Assembly: GCA_035578905.1 (NCBI GenBank)
Contig: JAQJVL010000285.1
Location: forward strand, 656,001-720,000
Length of the DNA stretch: 64,000 bases
Direction: 5' to 3'
Source of the DNA: Stictocephala bisonia
Taxonomy: Eukaryota > Arthropoda > Insecta > Hemiptera > Membracidae
Part shown: positions 46,551 through 57,260 of the stretch, piece by piece
Position numbering within the stretch: position 1 is the stretch's first letter
How the letters are laid out: every line of letters starts with the position of its first letter
The notes under the pieces: generated by a model
The model's input: the letters and a program-made list of their open reading frames with translations, nothing else
Database searches by the model: none
What the model was told of the DNA's origin: nothing
Made by a program: the position numbers and the translations under genes

Positions 46551-47150
46551 ATGACTTTTTTATGTAATTTGGATACATTGAAATCAATTTACCATGCTAA
46601 TGTTCATTCACACATATGTTATGGTTTGGCAATCTATGGTGGGACGTCAAAAAGAAATCTCGATAGATTATTGTTACTACAAAAAAAAAAAAAAAAAAAA
46701 GAGTTAATAATCATGTTGAAACTTGAGCCACATATATCCGTAAAAAAACATTTTTCAAGCCTACAGATATTAACAGTTTGTGATCAATATTTATTGGATT
46801 GTTTACTAATTGTAAAGAATAAGATTCAAAACCTTGATTCGAGAAGTAAATTTCATTCTTACAACACTAGGAATAAAAATGATTTAAATATTTCTCAACA
46901 TAATTTGAGTTTTTATAGAAAAAAAGCAACATAATGGGATCAAACGCTTTGAATCATTTACCAATTGAATTAAAAATTAATATTGAGAGTAAATATTTTA
47001 AAACTAATGTAAAAAAATATCTATTGAAAAAAGTGTATATTCATTGGAAGAATTTTTTTCTCCTTGTTAATATTTAGCTATGCATTAGTTTTTGCATTTG
47101 TATGACTCTGTTCATGTATTTATATACAAGATGAATAAAGAATAAAGAAT
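46551..47150 (+). pseudogene. LINE 3' end: RT C-terminal region and tail, frameshifted
   Basis: The first frame (46551-46934) reads LKSIYHANVHSHICYGLAIY, then GGTSKRNLDRLLLLQKK. This is the YYA..HSH..YG...WG.. and QKKA.R.I landmark of Jockey/CR1-type RT thumbs. A 20-base A run (46681-46700) replaces the codons after QKK, probably replication slippage. After a stop at 46932-46934 the frame continues in another register with ALNHLPIELK, NVKKYLLKK and a stop at 47075-47077. The segment ends with GATGAATAAAGAATAAAGAA (about 47130-47150), a short AATAAAG tandem tail typical of LINE 3' ends. 5'-truncated and dead. Confidence 0.85.
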
Positions 47151-47777
47151 ATCGTAAGGCCACCAAACTAAAAGGGGAGGAATAAAAATAAAAATTTTAA
47201 ATCATACCAGTAAAAATAATATCTAAATAAAATCTAAAGTACGAAGTAATTGTGTCTTAAATAAGCTATCGATCTTTCGTCACACAACTAAATCCAGGTT
47301 TCGTAAACAAAACCTGCTTCTCCGATTGAACGAAGAAAGCTAAATCTCCCCAAAAGATCGCAACGGGGTATCATTAATGATGCTATTCATAGTTTTAATT
47401 TCGACTCCGTAATCACATGACCGTTCATTTGCCATCCTCGTGTGAAAGCGACTCAACATCCGTGTCTTACAGAGTCCACTCCACCGATCTTACAGCACAC
47501 AACAACAACAAAACGTACTGTTTCAGTTACTTAAAGCAAAAAATGCTCAGATACTCATTTATTCACACAATAGAACACACAGTTTTCTGTGTAAGTCAAT
47601 TTCACATTATAAAGGATAAAAACAATAAATATATTTTTATTACTATTAAAATAAAAAAAAGATGTTTTAAATTTAAAATAAAACAATAAATAATAAAAGA
47701 AATCATCCAGGACTAAAATATACATGACTCCACTAAAATTACAAAAATTATAACTAAAAAAAAACAGGAACCTGCTG
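47151..47777. other. AT-rich non-coding stretch
   Basis: Part may be the 3' UTR of the minus-strand LINE that follows. No gene. Confidence 0.4.
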
Positions 47778-48236
47778 TCGTAGCCACTGCCCAAGGGCCC
47801 CTCTACTGAGTAGAAAGCCCTTCCAATCAGATACATCCTCATACTTTTTTAATTAATTCAAGGATTTATTGTTTGTCAAACTTGGGTCAAGAATGAAAAA
47901 AGCTTAGGGCCTAAACAAAAGGCAGAGGTTTTGAATTTAGTAAGTCTAAACTGATCAAGTTACAAATTATTGAAGTATTTTGATTTCTGAATACAAAAAT
48001 TAAACAATGGTATATTATGAAACAAGGAAGAGTAAGGATGCCTTCTGACCGGAAACGCTTTCTACAACTGTCTCGCTGGTTCATGCCCCAAATGGTCCTG
48101 AGTGCTCTCTTCTCTGAGGAAATCGTGCTGACAAAAACCCCAGAAAACCAAACCATATCTCAGCCGAGATTCAAAAAGGCCAAGGTATGCGAGAACGTCA
48201 TAAGAGGCAAAGACTGAGAGATACCGCAGGGCATAG
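47778..48236 (-). pseudogene. LINE reverse transcriptase thumb and C-terminus, three frames
   Basis: On the minus strand, from about 48236: SIYALRYLSVFASYDVLAYL, LFESRLRYGLVFWG (the conserved L..S.L.YG...WG block). Then comes a frameshift near 48110-48130 into EKRALRTIWGMNQRDSCRKR, EGILTLPCFIIYHCLIFV (the QKRA.R.I and ILT.P....... block). After a gap, YLIGRAFYSVEG (about 47833-47798) matches the usual last residues of Jockey/CR1-like ORF2. An in-frame TAA lies just upstream of the start. Different from the + strand LINE at 46551 in sequence, so a second family or an older copy. Confidence 0.8.
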
Positions 48237-48580
48237 ATTGATGAGTTTTATTGTATGCATAGTTTATCCACATGAGAATTCCAGTGAAGATGAAATCCAA
48301 GGATTTTCATGGTATTTTGAAACATTATACTAGTGTCTGATATATTCTGATGAGACAATTATTCAGAATTATCTATGGTTTTAAATTTAATCAATTCTTT
48401 TTTTGAAAAATTCATTTTAAAAAACTAATGTTAAATAACACATCCCTTAGCAAATTAGTTTGAGCAATCGTTGAAGTTCATAAATATTAAATGTAATAAA
48501 TTTTTCTATTAATTAATTTATAACCTGGGGTATAAGTTTTAAGTTGAAGTAAAAAGAAAAAATATAGGTTAATGTATATA
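48237..48580. other. AT-rich non-coding stretch
   Basis: Nothing recognised. Confidence 0.4.
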
Positions 48581-49345
48581 CAGGGTGATTGGCACTTTCA
48601 GTGTTTTTTTACAAAATTAAACTTGTGACTAACAAAGTCTGTTTTTCATATAATAATTTAAATTAAACACTCAAAAGTGTGGTATATTCTTAGAGCGTTA
48701 AATTTCCATCAGAATAAATAGATTTTCTTTAAGATTGATTCCCTTTTATTTTGGTTTAAGGCGCATGAAAGTACAAAATGTATAAGTTTTACAAATTCAC
48801 TTTTAACTTTAAGAGGAGTTTTCATCACCAAAAAGCGAATGTGAAAGGTATCAAACTATCTTAAAAACTTCCTAATAAATCCTCTTTTATTTGGTAGATT
48901 GGACTTAAAGAACGTCTTTCTTTGGATTACATAGTTTTACGTTTTTGTAACTGAAAGCCCGGCAAAACAATGTATTGAAACCCGTGCTTTCAGTCATCCA
49001 AGGAAAGACGTTCTTTTAGTCCAATATATCAAATAAAAGAAGATTTATTAGGGAAGTTTTTAAGATATTTTGACACCTTTCAAATTCGCTTTTTGGTAAC
49101 GAAAAGTCCTCTTAATGTTAAAAACGAATTTGTAAAATTTCCAAATTTTGAACTTTGATGCACCTTAAACCACAATAAAAGGGAATCAATCTTAACGAAA
49201 AACAGTTTATTCTGATGGAAATTTTTCGCTCTTTAAGAATATACCATACTTTAGAGTATTTTATTTCCATCATTATAGGAAAAACTGACTTAATTAGCCA
49301 CAAATCACTAATTTTGTAAAAAGAAACTTTTAAAATCACCATTTA
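48581..49345. mobile_element. Second giant foldback element (arms of about 370 bp)
   Basis: The left half is the reverse complement of the right half: GAACGTCTTTCTTTGGAT at 48910 pairs with ATCCAAGGAAAGACGTTC at 48996, AAGGGAATCAATCTTAACG at about 49180 pairs with TTAAGATTGATTCCCTTTT at about 48732. The left end begins CAGGGTGATTGGCACTTTCA, the right end is AAAATCACCAT. The centre is CTGAAAGC...GCTTTCAG, the same octamers as in the foldback at 1204-2070. The left arm has an extra 21 bp near 48930. No transposase. Confidence 0.85.
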
Positions 49346-49375
49346 AAGAGAAATTTTAATTAAAAATGTCTAAAA

Positions 49376-49378
<3 letters not shown>

Positions 49379-49432
<54 letters not shown>
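49379..49432. repeat. (TA)n microsatellite
   Basis: About 27 TA dinucleotides, 35 bp beyond the right end of the foldback element. Confidence 0.98.
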
Positions 49433-49434
<2 letters not shown>

Positions 49435-50960
49435 GAAGTACGTCAATAAATGCAATTTAAATGTTATTCCCAAATATGTATAGTTATTCCGAAAGTTTTA
49501 ACAGTGTTGAGAGGTTGTAAGACCAATTACTGGCTACCTTTTTCCGGGTGAAATCTTTATAAATAATGAAGTAGGCTAGTTGAGAGCCAAGTTATTGCGG
49601 ACATGGTCAGGAGATTACTAGCGTGAAGAAAAGGCGTGACAGCCCATGAGATAAAGTAGCATATCTCGCAACAGCAGCAATAAATACACGATATGATCGA
49701 CGATAGAGCTCGGCAACCGGTTGCAGGGCTGCCATTATACTGGAGGTGCCGTTTACGGCCATTAGGTGGCGTCATAGTCCGATATGTCAATGGGTTACAC
49801 TGGTGGTTACTGCCCATTTGTTACATTCGTCATTAGCACAGATCTTGATCGCCGGGTGAGTTACAGTTTGTCCGACAACTAAAATGATTTCTTCAATCAT
49901 GCCGACTTGTTTGATCACATATTTCACACTGAATAGTACTGTAATATTTATACATTTCCTCTTTAATGTTCATTTAAATAACGCGAGCTACCAATTTACT
50001 CCAACAGCTGTTATTATAAAAGGATATGAGTTCGTTAAACATTTATTATAGAATTGTTAAATGAAACACAAATTCAAACTAATATATGCAAAAAAAATAC
50101 AACACTGGACATAGCATTTTAAAATACAATTTAAAATTATTAAATCTAATACAATACCACGATGGGAATCATGGTACAGTAATAAAGCTCATTCCGAAAA
50201 CTTATTAAACCAAGTAGATGGACCAATTCAAAATTCGACATCACTTTCATAACTAAAAAAAAAAAAAAGAAAAAAAGAAATTAATTTTAAGTCAATTATA
50301 ACTCTCAAAATCCTATCAAATTAACATTTGGAAGATAAATAGATTTAGCCATGAAAGTTAAACATTTTAAAACATGTTTGCATAAGTTTATATTATATTT
50401 ACCGTACTTTTTTTATTTAATATTTTTTGTGTCTGACGATGATAGCCTTGCTATGAAATGCCTCGCGAATAACGTGTTTTATATACTGTATTGGTTTAAA
50501 TTTGTGTGTTAATTGTCATTTAACAATTATATGTATAAAAACCAATAAAGCTCCATTTTCAACATACAATTATTTAATAGTTATAAGCAATTATCTATTT
50601 AAAGTCAACGATTAAGACGATTTATACGAATCTTTTCCGATAAAATTATTTTGTATCTCGTTATGGATATTGTAATGGAGTGTGTTGATTGCTTAGCGTA
50701 TTTTCATTTTAATGTTTGTGATATTTACTTTAAATTTGCGTATATTAAAAAATTAGTTGAAACGAATACATGAACAATTTGGAACAACTAATAACCAATT
50801 AATATTACACATTTATTCAATAATTCTTAAAAATTTTAATCATTAAAAAGGTAGTAAACAATCGCTTTAAAGGACTCCCAATAGGGTTATTATTATTTTT
50901 TTTTTAATTTGTGAATATTTCAAATTAGTCATGTGGAGAAACGATTTGTGTTGGCCATTA
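49433..50960. other. Non-coding stretch with a GC-richer island
   Basis: About 49540-49880 is GC-richer and repeat-free (GGCAACCGGTTGCAGGGCTG; GTTTACGGCCATTAGGTGGC; GATCGCCGGGTGAG) and is a candidate regulatory island. The remainder is AT-rich with nothing recognised. Confidence 0.35.
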
Positions 50961-50964
50961 GTAA

Positions 50965-51270
50965 GCCCACAGAGAAAAAAGAAACAGGCGTCGCCTTCTT
51001 ATGGCCACACCAAACGACATCATGGTATTTGTACATAGATTACAACTAATGTAGTAATCTGTAGTAATAAAACTACTACGTTTACCCCTGAGGATTTGGG
51101 GGGGGGGGGGGTGAGTAATGAGTGTATTGACAAGGTGCTGGCCCTGCCATCCGCTTGGCAAACTAGAGAAATGAAAACTCGACACATATAACGCACTATT
51201 GGATGCGATCTCTCTTTCTTTCTTCTCTGTGATCAGGCTCAGTCACCAGAATTTGTGATTTCTAGCCAAA
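50965..51270 (+). repeat. Dispersed repeat R5, copy 2 (single internal unit)
   Basis: Matches the flanks and one unit of 17381-18400: CACAGAGAAAAAA, TTCTTATGGCCACAC, ACTACGTTTA..CCTGAGGAT, GACAAGGTGCTGGCC, CTCGACACAT and GGATGCGATCTCT. An expanded G13 run lies at about 51098-51110. Confidence 0.8.
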
Positions 51271-51804
51271 AAATCTGTTTGGACTACTTATCTTGTTTTT
51301 ATCTTTTTCCTTTTAAATTGTATGACGTGAAGCTAATATTAGGTAGAAGATGACGTGGAGACACTCCATAAACACTTTCAAATAAGTATTGCAATATGAA
51401 TAAAACGATACTAGACTACCAGTAACACCAGTAACACCTAACTACGGTTAGGTGGTTGTCAACCGTTCGGTCGGTATTCACGTCACAAGCGCGTTCTTCT
51501 GTCTATGCTGCACGTTGACGTTGGATGACCAAATAGAAACTTGCTGGGTACAAGGCCGTACGATCATCGCAATTCCAATTATTTTGTGTAAATCAGCTGA
51601 TATAACAAAAACCAACTACCAGCCTTAAATCGAACTCGAGTTTTCCCTTCTTAGATCTGCTTCGATAGAAAAAAATATTCTTGGTAAATTTATTGAAAAA
51701 ACTGAGCTCCTAGCTACTAGGAAGTTTTTCAAAATCCAATACAGACAGTTATCTATTTCTCGTATTTCAACGTTTTAATGAATCAAGACAGTTGTTCATT
51801 TATT
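51271..51804. other. Non-coding stretch
   Basis: Slightly GC-richer at 51430-51560; no gene or repeat recognised. Confidence 0.4.
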
Positions 51805-51854
51805 AATAAATAAATAAATGACTTGACAGTTGTCAAGTCATTTATTTATTTATT
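51805..51854. repeat. Perfect 24-bp palindrome (hairpin with 2-base loop)
   Basis: AATAAATAAATAAATGACTT plus GACA (51805-51828) and its exact complement (51831-51854) around GT. Long enough to extrude a cruciform; it may be the scar of a small inverted duplication. Confidence 0.95.
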
Positions 51855-52629
51855 TATTTTTTTTTTTTCATAAATTCCAACAGTCTTTTCCTACACAACA
51901 ACAAGACTTGTGCGATGTTAGTAATACTACTCAGTGTCGAGAAAAAGTCACTTCGCTAAATTGATAACAAGAATTGTTTTTATGATCAAGAAATTCTGAT
52001 ACGTTGTTCATTGATTGCTAATTAAAAGTTGTACATTATATAAACGTTTCACGTATCTATGCTCAGTAGTTTTTATTTGGTGTTTTTTTAAACAACAATC
52101 TAAAACAAAACAGTATAAAGGTGTAAAATATTGGTTTTTATTCCCATGACGATTAAAAAAAATCATATTGAAAATGTTTAGCTTTTTATAGTATAACGCA
52201 ATGAGAGTATTTGTGATTTTATTTAAATTGTATCATACGTCCAATGGCTATTGTGTATCTTATGTTCAAACTCGGGTATTGTGGATCGGACAGTGATGCC
52301 TAACAATAAAGCTTCCTTGCAAAAAAAAAATCGATTGATGAGAAATTTTCTCTTGAATAAAACTTGTATGAAACGAAAATGTATTTACTGTCATCACTGA
52401 AGTTATACGCGTGTCTTTTTAATTACCATGAGATAACTCCATTATTATTAGTTTATTAACATTGTTACTATTCCTACCACTTATTTTAAATATATGTTTA
52501 TTTTTACGTATTTTTTACGTTTAGTATTTGTAATTTACGTTATCCCGATCACTACCCAAAAACAATCATCAGTGTATGTAGACCATTATGAATATAATAA
52601 TAACATTACTTGCAATCAAGGTCCAAATT
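51855..52629. other. AT-rich non-coding stretch; possible retroposed 3' end
   Basis: At 52305 AATAAA is followed 10 bases later by A10 (52321-52330), the layout of a retroposed mRNA or LINE 3' end on the forward strand, but nothing upstream is recognisable. Confidence 0.35.
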
Positions 52630-54280
52630 ATTGATGTATTCCAATCACTATCTCAATTTTCAGTTTGACATCGTCCCCATTCAAGAACACCCCAAATGTC
52701 CCCTTTGTATATTTAATTTCCAGTTTGACTTCATCCCTATTCAAGAACTCTAGAAATGTCCCCTTTGTATATTTAATTTTCAGTTCGACATCGTCCCTAT
52801 TCAATAACTCTCCAAATGTCCCCTTTGTATATTTAATTTTCAGTTTGACATCGTCCCTATTCAAGAACTCTCCAAATGTCCCTTTTGTATATTTAATTTT
52901 CAGTTCGACATCGTCCCTATTCAATAACTCTCCAAATGTCCCCTTTGTATATTTAATTTTCAGTTTGACATCGTCCCTATTCAAGAACTCTCCAAATGTC
53001 CCCTTGTATATTTAATTTTCAGTTTGACATCGTCCCTATTCAAGAACTCTCCCAATGTCCCCTTTGTATATTTAATTTTCAGTTTGACATCGTCCCTATT
53101 CAAGAACTCTCCCAAAATCCCCTTTGTATATTTTATTTTTTGTTTGACATCGTCCCTATTCAAGAACTCTCCAAATGTCCCCGTTGTATATTTAATTTTC
53201 AGTTTGACATCGTCCCTATTCAAGAACTCTCCAAATGTCCCCTTTGTATATTTAATTTTCAGTTTGACATCGTTCCTATTCAAGAACTCTCCAAATGTCC
53301 CTTTTGTATATTTAATTTTCAGTTTGATATCGTCCCTATTCAAGAACTCTCCAAATGTTCCCTTTGTATATTTAATTTTCAGTTTGACATCGTTCCTATT
53401 CAAGAACTCTCCAAATGTCCCTTTTGTATATTTAATTTTCAGTTTGACATCATCCCTATTCAAGAACTCTCCAAATGTCCCCTTTGTATATTTAATTTTC
53501 AGTTTGACATCGTCCCTATTCAAGAACTCTCCAAATGTCCCCGTTGTACATTTAATTTTCAGTTTGACATCGTCCCTATTCAAGAACTCTCCCAAAATCC
53601 CCTTTGTATATTTCATTTTCAGTTTGACATCGTCTCTATTCAAGAGCTCTCCAAATGTCCCCTTGTATATTTAATTTTCAGTTTGAAATCGTCCCTATTC
53701 AAGAACTCTCCCAAAATCCCCTTTGTATATTTAATTTTCAGTTTGACATCGGGTCTATTCAAGAGCTCCCCAAATGTCCCCTTTGTATATGTAATTTTCA
53801 GTTTGACATCGTCCCTATTCAAGAGCTCTCCCAATGTCCCCTTTGTATATTTAATTTTCAGTTTGACATCGTTCCTATTCAAGAACTCTCCAAATTTCCC
53901 CGTTGTACATTTAATTTTCAATTTGACATCGTCCCTATTCAAGAACTCTCCCAATGTCCCCTTTGTATATTTAATTTTCAGTTTGACATCGGGTCTATTC
54001 AAGAGCCCTCCAAATGTCCCCTTTGTATATTTAATTTTCAGTTTGACATCATCCCTATTCAAGAACTCTCCCAATGTCCCCTTTGTATATTTAATTTTCA
54101 GTTTGACATCGTTCCTATTCAAGAGCTCTCCAAATGTCCCCTTTGTATATTTAATTTTCAGTTTGACATCGTTCCTATTCAAGAGCTCTCCCAATGTCCC
54201 CTTTGTATATTTAATTTTCAGTTTGACATCGTCCCTATTCAAGAGCTCTCCAAATATCCCCTTTGTATATTTAATTTTCA
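52630..54280. repeat. 60-bp tandem array, about 27 copies
   Basis: Unit TGTCCCCTTTGTATATTTAA, then TTTTCAGTTTGACATCGTCC, then CTATTCAAGAACTCTCCAAA. Sixty is divisible by three, so frames up to 457 codons are open on the plus strand and over 200 on the minus strand. Single-base losses at about 53003 and 53663 (CCCCTTGTATA) shift the repeat frame without consequence, which argues against coding. Each unit contains TTAATTTTCAG, a strong match to a 3' splice site. Confidence 0.95.
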
Positions 54281-55019
54281 TGTATTCAAATATTTGTTTA
54301 AGCTGGCCTCACCAGTTACAAAAAAATATTTTAACAAATAAAATTACGAAACATTATAATATAAACTGAAAAATCATATGCTACTTTGACAAGTTGTCAT
54401 AAAAAGTCAATTAAATTAAATTAGCACTATATGTGGACAATACAAATCCTAAAATAAATATATATTACTTGGAATCCCAAATTTAGTTTTCATAGTAATT
54501 ATTTATTTATTTAAAACAGTATTTTTAAAAAGATGATTGAAAATAATATATCTCATACTTTCTGTTATATATTTTATCCGTTCAAACCATTTTTTTTTTT
54601 TGCATGATAATGAAGAAATGATTTCTCATTTGAATTTTGAAAGATCTTGAGAAATTAACGCAATTTACTGTTGTTATGCTTTGGTTGTATTAATTTTTAC
54701 AAGTATTTTCTGGTGATCAGAAACAATAAAACTCAACACCAAAGTACGAGGTAACAATTAGCCAATACAAGTTCCTACATAAGTAGGGTTATCGTTGCCG
54801 ACATACTCCGAGAGTCCCAGCCGTAATGACGGTGCACCGGGCACGCCACCTCGCGCCTATCAGATCCCTGGGCTATCATTTGGTGCCATTTATTTATACA
54901 AATTGTGCAGTAACCCTTACTCAGTGACACGAACATGGTGGAGTGTTCGCACCTGTCTCTTGATTATTACAAAATCATGTGCCGAAGAGGGGTTTTAATA
55001 TAACTCTGGTTAGACACAC
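54281..55019. other. Non-coding stretch with a GC-richer island
   Basis: About 54790-54970 is GC-richer (GTCCCAGCCGTAATGACGG; CACCTCGCGCCTATCAGATC), repeat-free and possibly regulatory. The rest is AT-rich. Confidence 0.35.
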
Positions 55020-55795
55020 TTAATTTTTGTGACGTAAAGGACACACTGGGGTGTATCCACCCCATTTATATGAAACGCATAATTATTTTGATTTTGTACT
55101 TTTGGGGGGCATTTTACGTCTTAAATAAGTGATTGGCTTCTCTGTAATGTCAAACAATTGAATCAAACACATTTTAATCATTTTTATAGCATTTTGTTTC
55201 ACTTTTCAGATAGAAGGCACGTTCGTGACAAAACATGTGGCTAGTAAATAAGATCGTTCAAAAAAATATCAAAAAATTAAAATATCAGGATGAAAACAAT
55301 TTTATACTAGTAATACAAATCATATTTGTTACTAAATACGAAAATAAATAAAAAAAACTACTTATAAATATCGTAGCTAGAGGGACAAAGTTCATCAAAT
55401 ATAAATTATTATACTACGAAAATGTGGTAGACATTTCTGAATAATCTTTATGTTTGTGGGTAGAATGAAGTCCTCTTTCTTCAAGTAAAATCTTAAATCC
55501 TTATTATGTTCATATCTAAAAAACAATGAGAAAGGCACTAAAACTATAAGCATTAGAACAAAAAATTGTAACATAAAAGACACACTGGAATGTCAGGCAC
55601 CCAAAACAGACAATAAGGTTATTTGGTAACTCACTGAAATCAGTACTAACACTGACAGTCTATGGTACCTGCAGGCAGTGGTACTAACTGAATTTATATG
55701 GAAGGAATAAATCCCCTCTCAATAAATAATAGAGTAAAATTTAAATGACATTTTCATGGGGTGTGTCACACGCCAGTGTGTACTACTAGGGTTAA
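55020..55795. mobile_element. Candidate piggyBac-like MITE between TTAA sites
   Basis: TTAA lies at both ends (55020-55023 and 55792-55795). Inverted ends share CACACTGG.GTGT and CACCCCAT in the same order: on the left CACACTGGGGTGTATCCACC, on the right (complement) CACACTGGCGTGTGACACAC. The right end reads TTAACCCTAGTAGTACACAC inward, the CCC-after-TTAA form typical of piggyBac-type ends; the left end has lost the CCC. A partial internal copy of the terminal word (GACACACTGGAATGTCAGGC) sits at 55580. No transposase; about 770 bp. Confidence 0.65.
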
Positions 55796-55921
55796 CCAAT
55801 ATATTGGTTTCTGTCAGCTACTATTACTCAATTTTAAAAAGAAGCAATAATCTATATTAGGAACAAAACCCAAAAGTCATATTATTTCGTACAAACAATA
55901 AAGTGATATCCTGTCACAAGG
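55796..55921 (-). repeat. Probable LINE 3' UTR
   Basis: On the minus strand 55898-55921 (CTTGTGACAGGATATCACTT) continues the LINE fragment that ends at 55922 and matches 12195-12230. Confidence 0.5.
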
Positions 55922-56131
55922 CTAATCCAATCCAGCAAGCCATTTAAGACCTGCCTCACTGGTTCTATTAATGCTGACTAATATTCCTGTAAAAGAGCGC
56001 AGGGGGTACTCTTTAACTATGTGATCCATTGTTTGGATAGACTCCCCGTCGTTAAATGACTGATGTAGAGCCAATCCCCATTTGTATTTCCTGTAGTTGG
56101 GGGGGGGGGGGGTGATATTTTTCCCGTACAC
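55922..56131 (-). pseudogene. LINE ORF2 extreme C-terminus
   Basis: Minus-strand frame with YKWGLALHQSFNDGE, SIQTMDHIVKEYPL and LKWLAGLD then stop. This corresponds to the conserved tail W.......C.CG..QT..HI...CPL.....WL..LD of many insect LINEs; both cysteines expected before G.IQT and the one before PL have been replaced, a sign of decay. A 13-base C run (56100-56112 region, GGGGGG on the plus strand) lies at its head and probably marks a slippage break. A smaller relic of the same family is at 12185-12260. Confidence 0.7.
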
Positions 56132-56780
56132 AGTAAATCTTTACGTACAAAACTTGGTAGCTGGATCATCACCCAGCAGCTACAACACAAAAATATATTG
56201 GTAATTTAAAGAGAATATACAAGGCTAGTCAAATGTCTGGAAAATCCCAATTACTTGTTAGTCTGTTGGTGAAAGCAAACTTATATAAGTCACAATTTTT
56301 TTTATGCAAAAGCAGTTGGGCGCACAAAACCAAAATTAGATATTTTGAGGCATCAAAATATTTAAATTCAAACTGCGACATGGAAATCTTTTTAAATATT
56401 TTGGTAAAAGAATATTAACAGCGTGAATTAGAAACCTCTTTCTCTACAGTATTCACCAATATTCATTATTTGTCTGTGTAAACTTATTAAAACATGCATG
56501 GAGACACCCCAATTACATTTTAAGGGAAAAACATTTTCTTGGTTGTTTATTGAGCACCATTCATTATAGTGTAGATAAAGAGACTTCTGTTTCTATGCAC
56601 TATTCATTGTCTTTTACCAAGATCTTTAAAAGTAAGGGTGACATGATGGGGGTTTGCATTCAAAAATGTTGAGTTGCTCCTAAAAATTTTGGTTTTGTGG
56701 GCCCATCAGCCTTATGCATAAAAATGTTCATTTACTCTGTGCATCAATTACAACAGAACGTGTTTGGGTTTGTGGAGGGG
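56132..56780. other. AT-rich non-coding stretch
   Basis: No gene. The forward frame at 56233-56418 has no family feature. Confidence 0.4.
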
Positions 56781-57260
56781 TCAATGCCACTGAACGTGTA
56801 TGGTTGGGTGGGCTGATCTATGCCTTCACGTGTATGGGTGAGTAGGTGGGTGCGTCAATGCCACTGAACGTGTATGGTTGGGTGGGCTGATCTATACCTT
56901 CACGTGTATGCGTGGGTGGGTGGATGGATCAATACCACTGAACGTGTATAGTTGGGTAGGCTGATCTACACCTTCACGTGTATGGGTGAGTAGGTGGGTG
57001 GGTCAATGCCACTGAACGTGTATGGTTGGGTGGGGTGATCTATACCTTCACGTGTATGCGTGGGTGGGTGGATTGATCAATACCACTGAACGTGTATGGT
57101 TGGGTAGGCTGATCTACACCTTCACGTGTATGGGTGAGTAGGTGGGTGGCTCAATGCCACTGAACGTGTATGGTTGGGTGGGCTGATCTATACGTTCACG
57201 TGTATGCCTGGGTGGGTGGGTGGATCAATACCACTGAACGTATATGGGTGAGTGGGGAGG
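56781..57260 (+). repeat. 74-bp (dimeric) tandem array, about 6.5 copies
   Basis: Repeat starts fall at 56781, 56855, 56929, 57003, 57077, 57151 and 57225, exactly 74 bp apart. Each unit has two half units, TCAATGCCACTGAACGTGTA and CTGATCTATACCTTCACGTG. From 56855 the halves CAATGCC and CAATACC alternate, making a 148-bp higher-order period. The half unit is the same family as the 36-bp array at 41001-41736 (inverted) and the relic at 4816-4960. Confidence 0.95.

Noticed and set aside
47555..47842. 95-codon minus-strand frame as a membrane protein
   Set aside because: Only its first dozen residues (YLIGRAFYSVEG) are meaningful, as the end of a LINE ORF2; the rest is AT-rich UTR translation.
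52996..54369. 457-codon open frame as a repeat protein gene
   Set aside because: It lies in the 60-bp array, frames are open on both strands, one-base slips occur between units, and the frame starts within a repeat unit with no promoter or domain.
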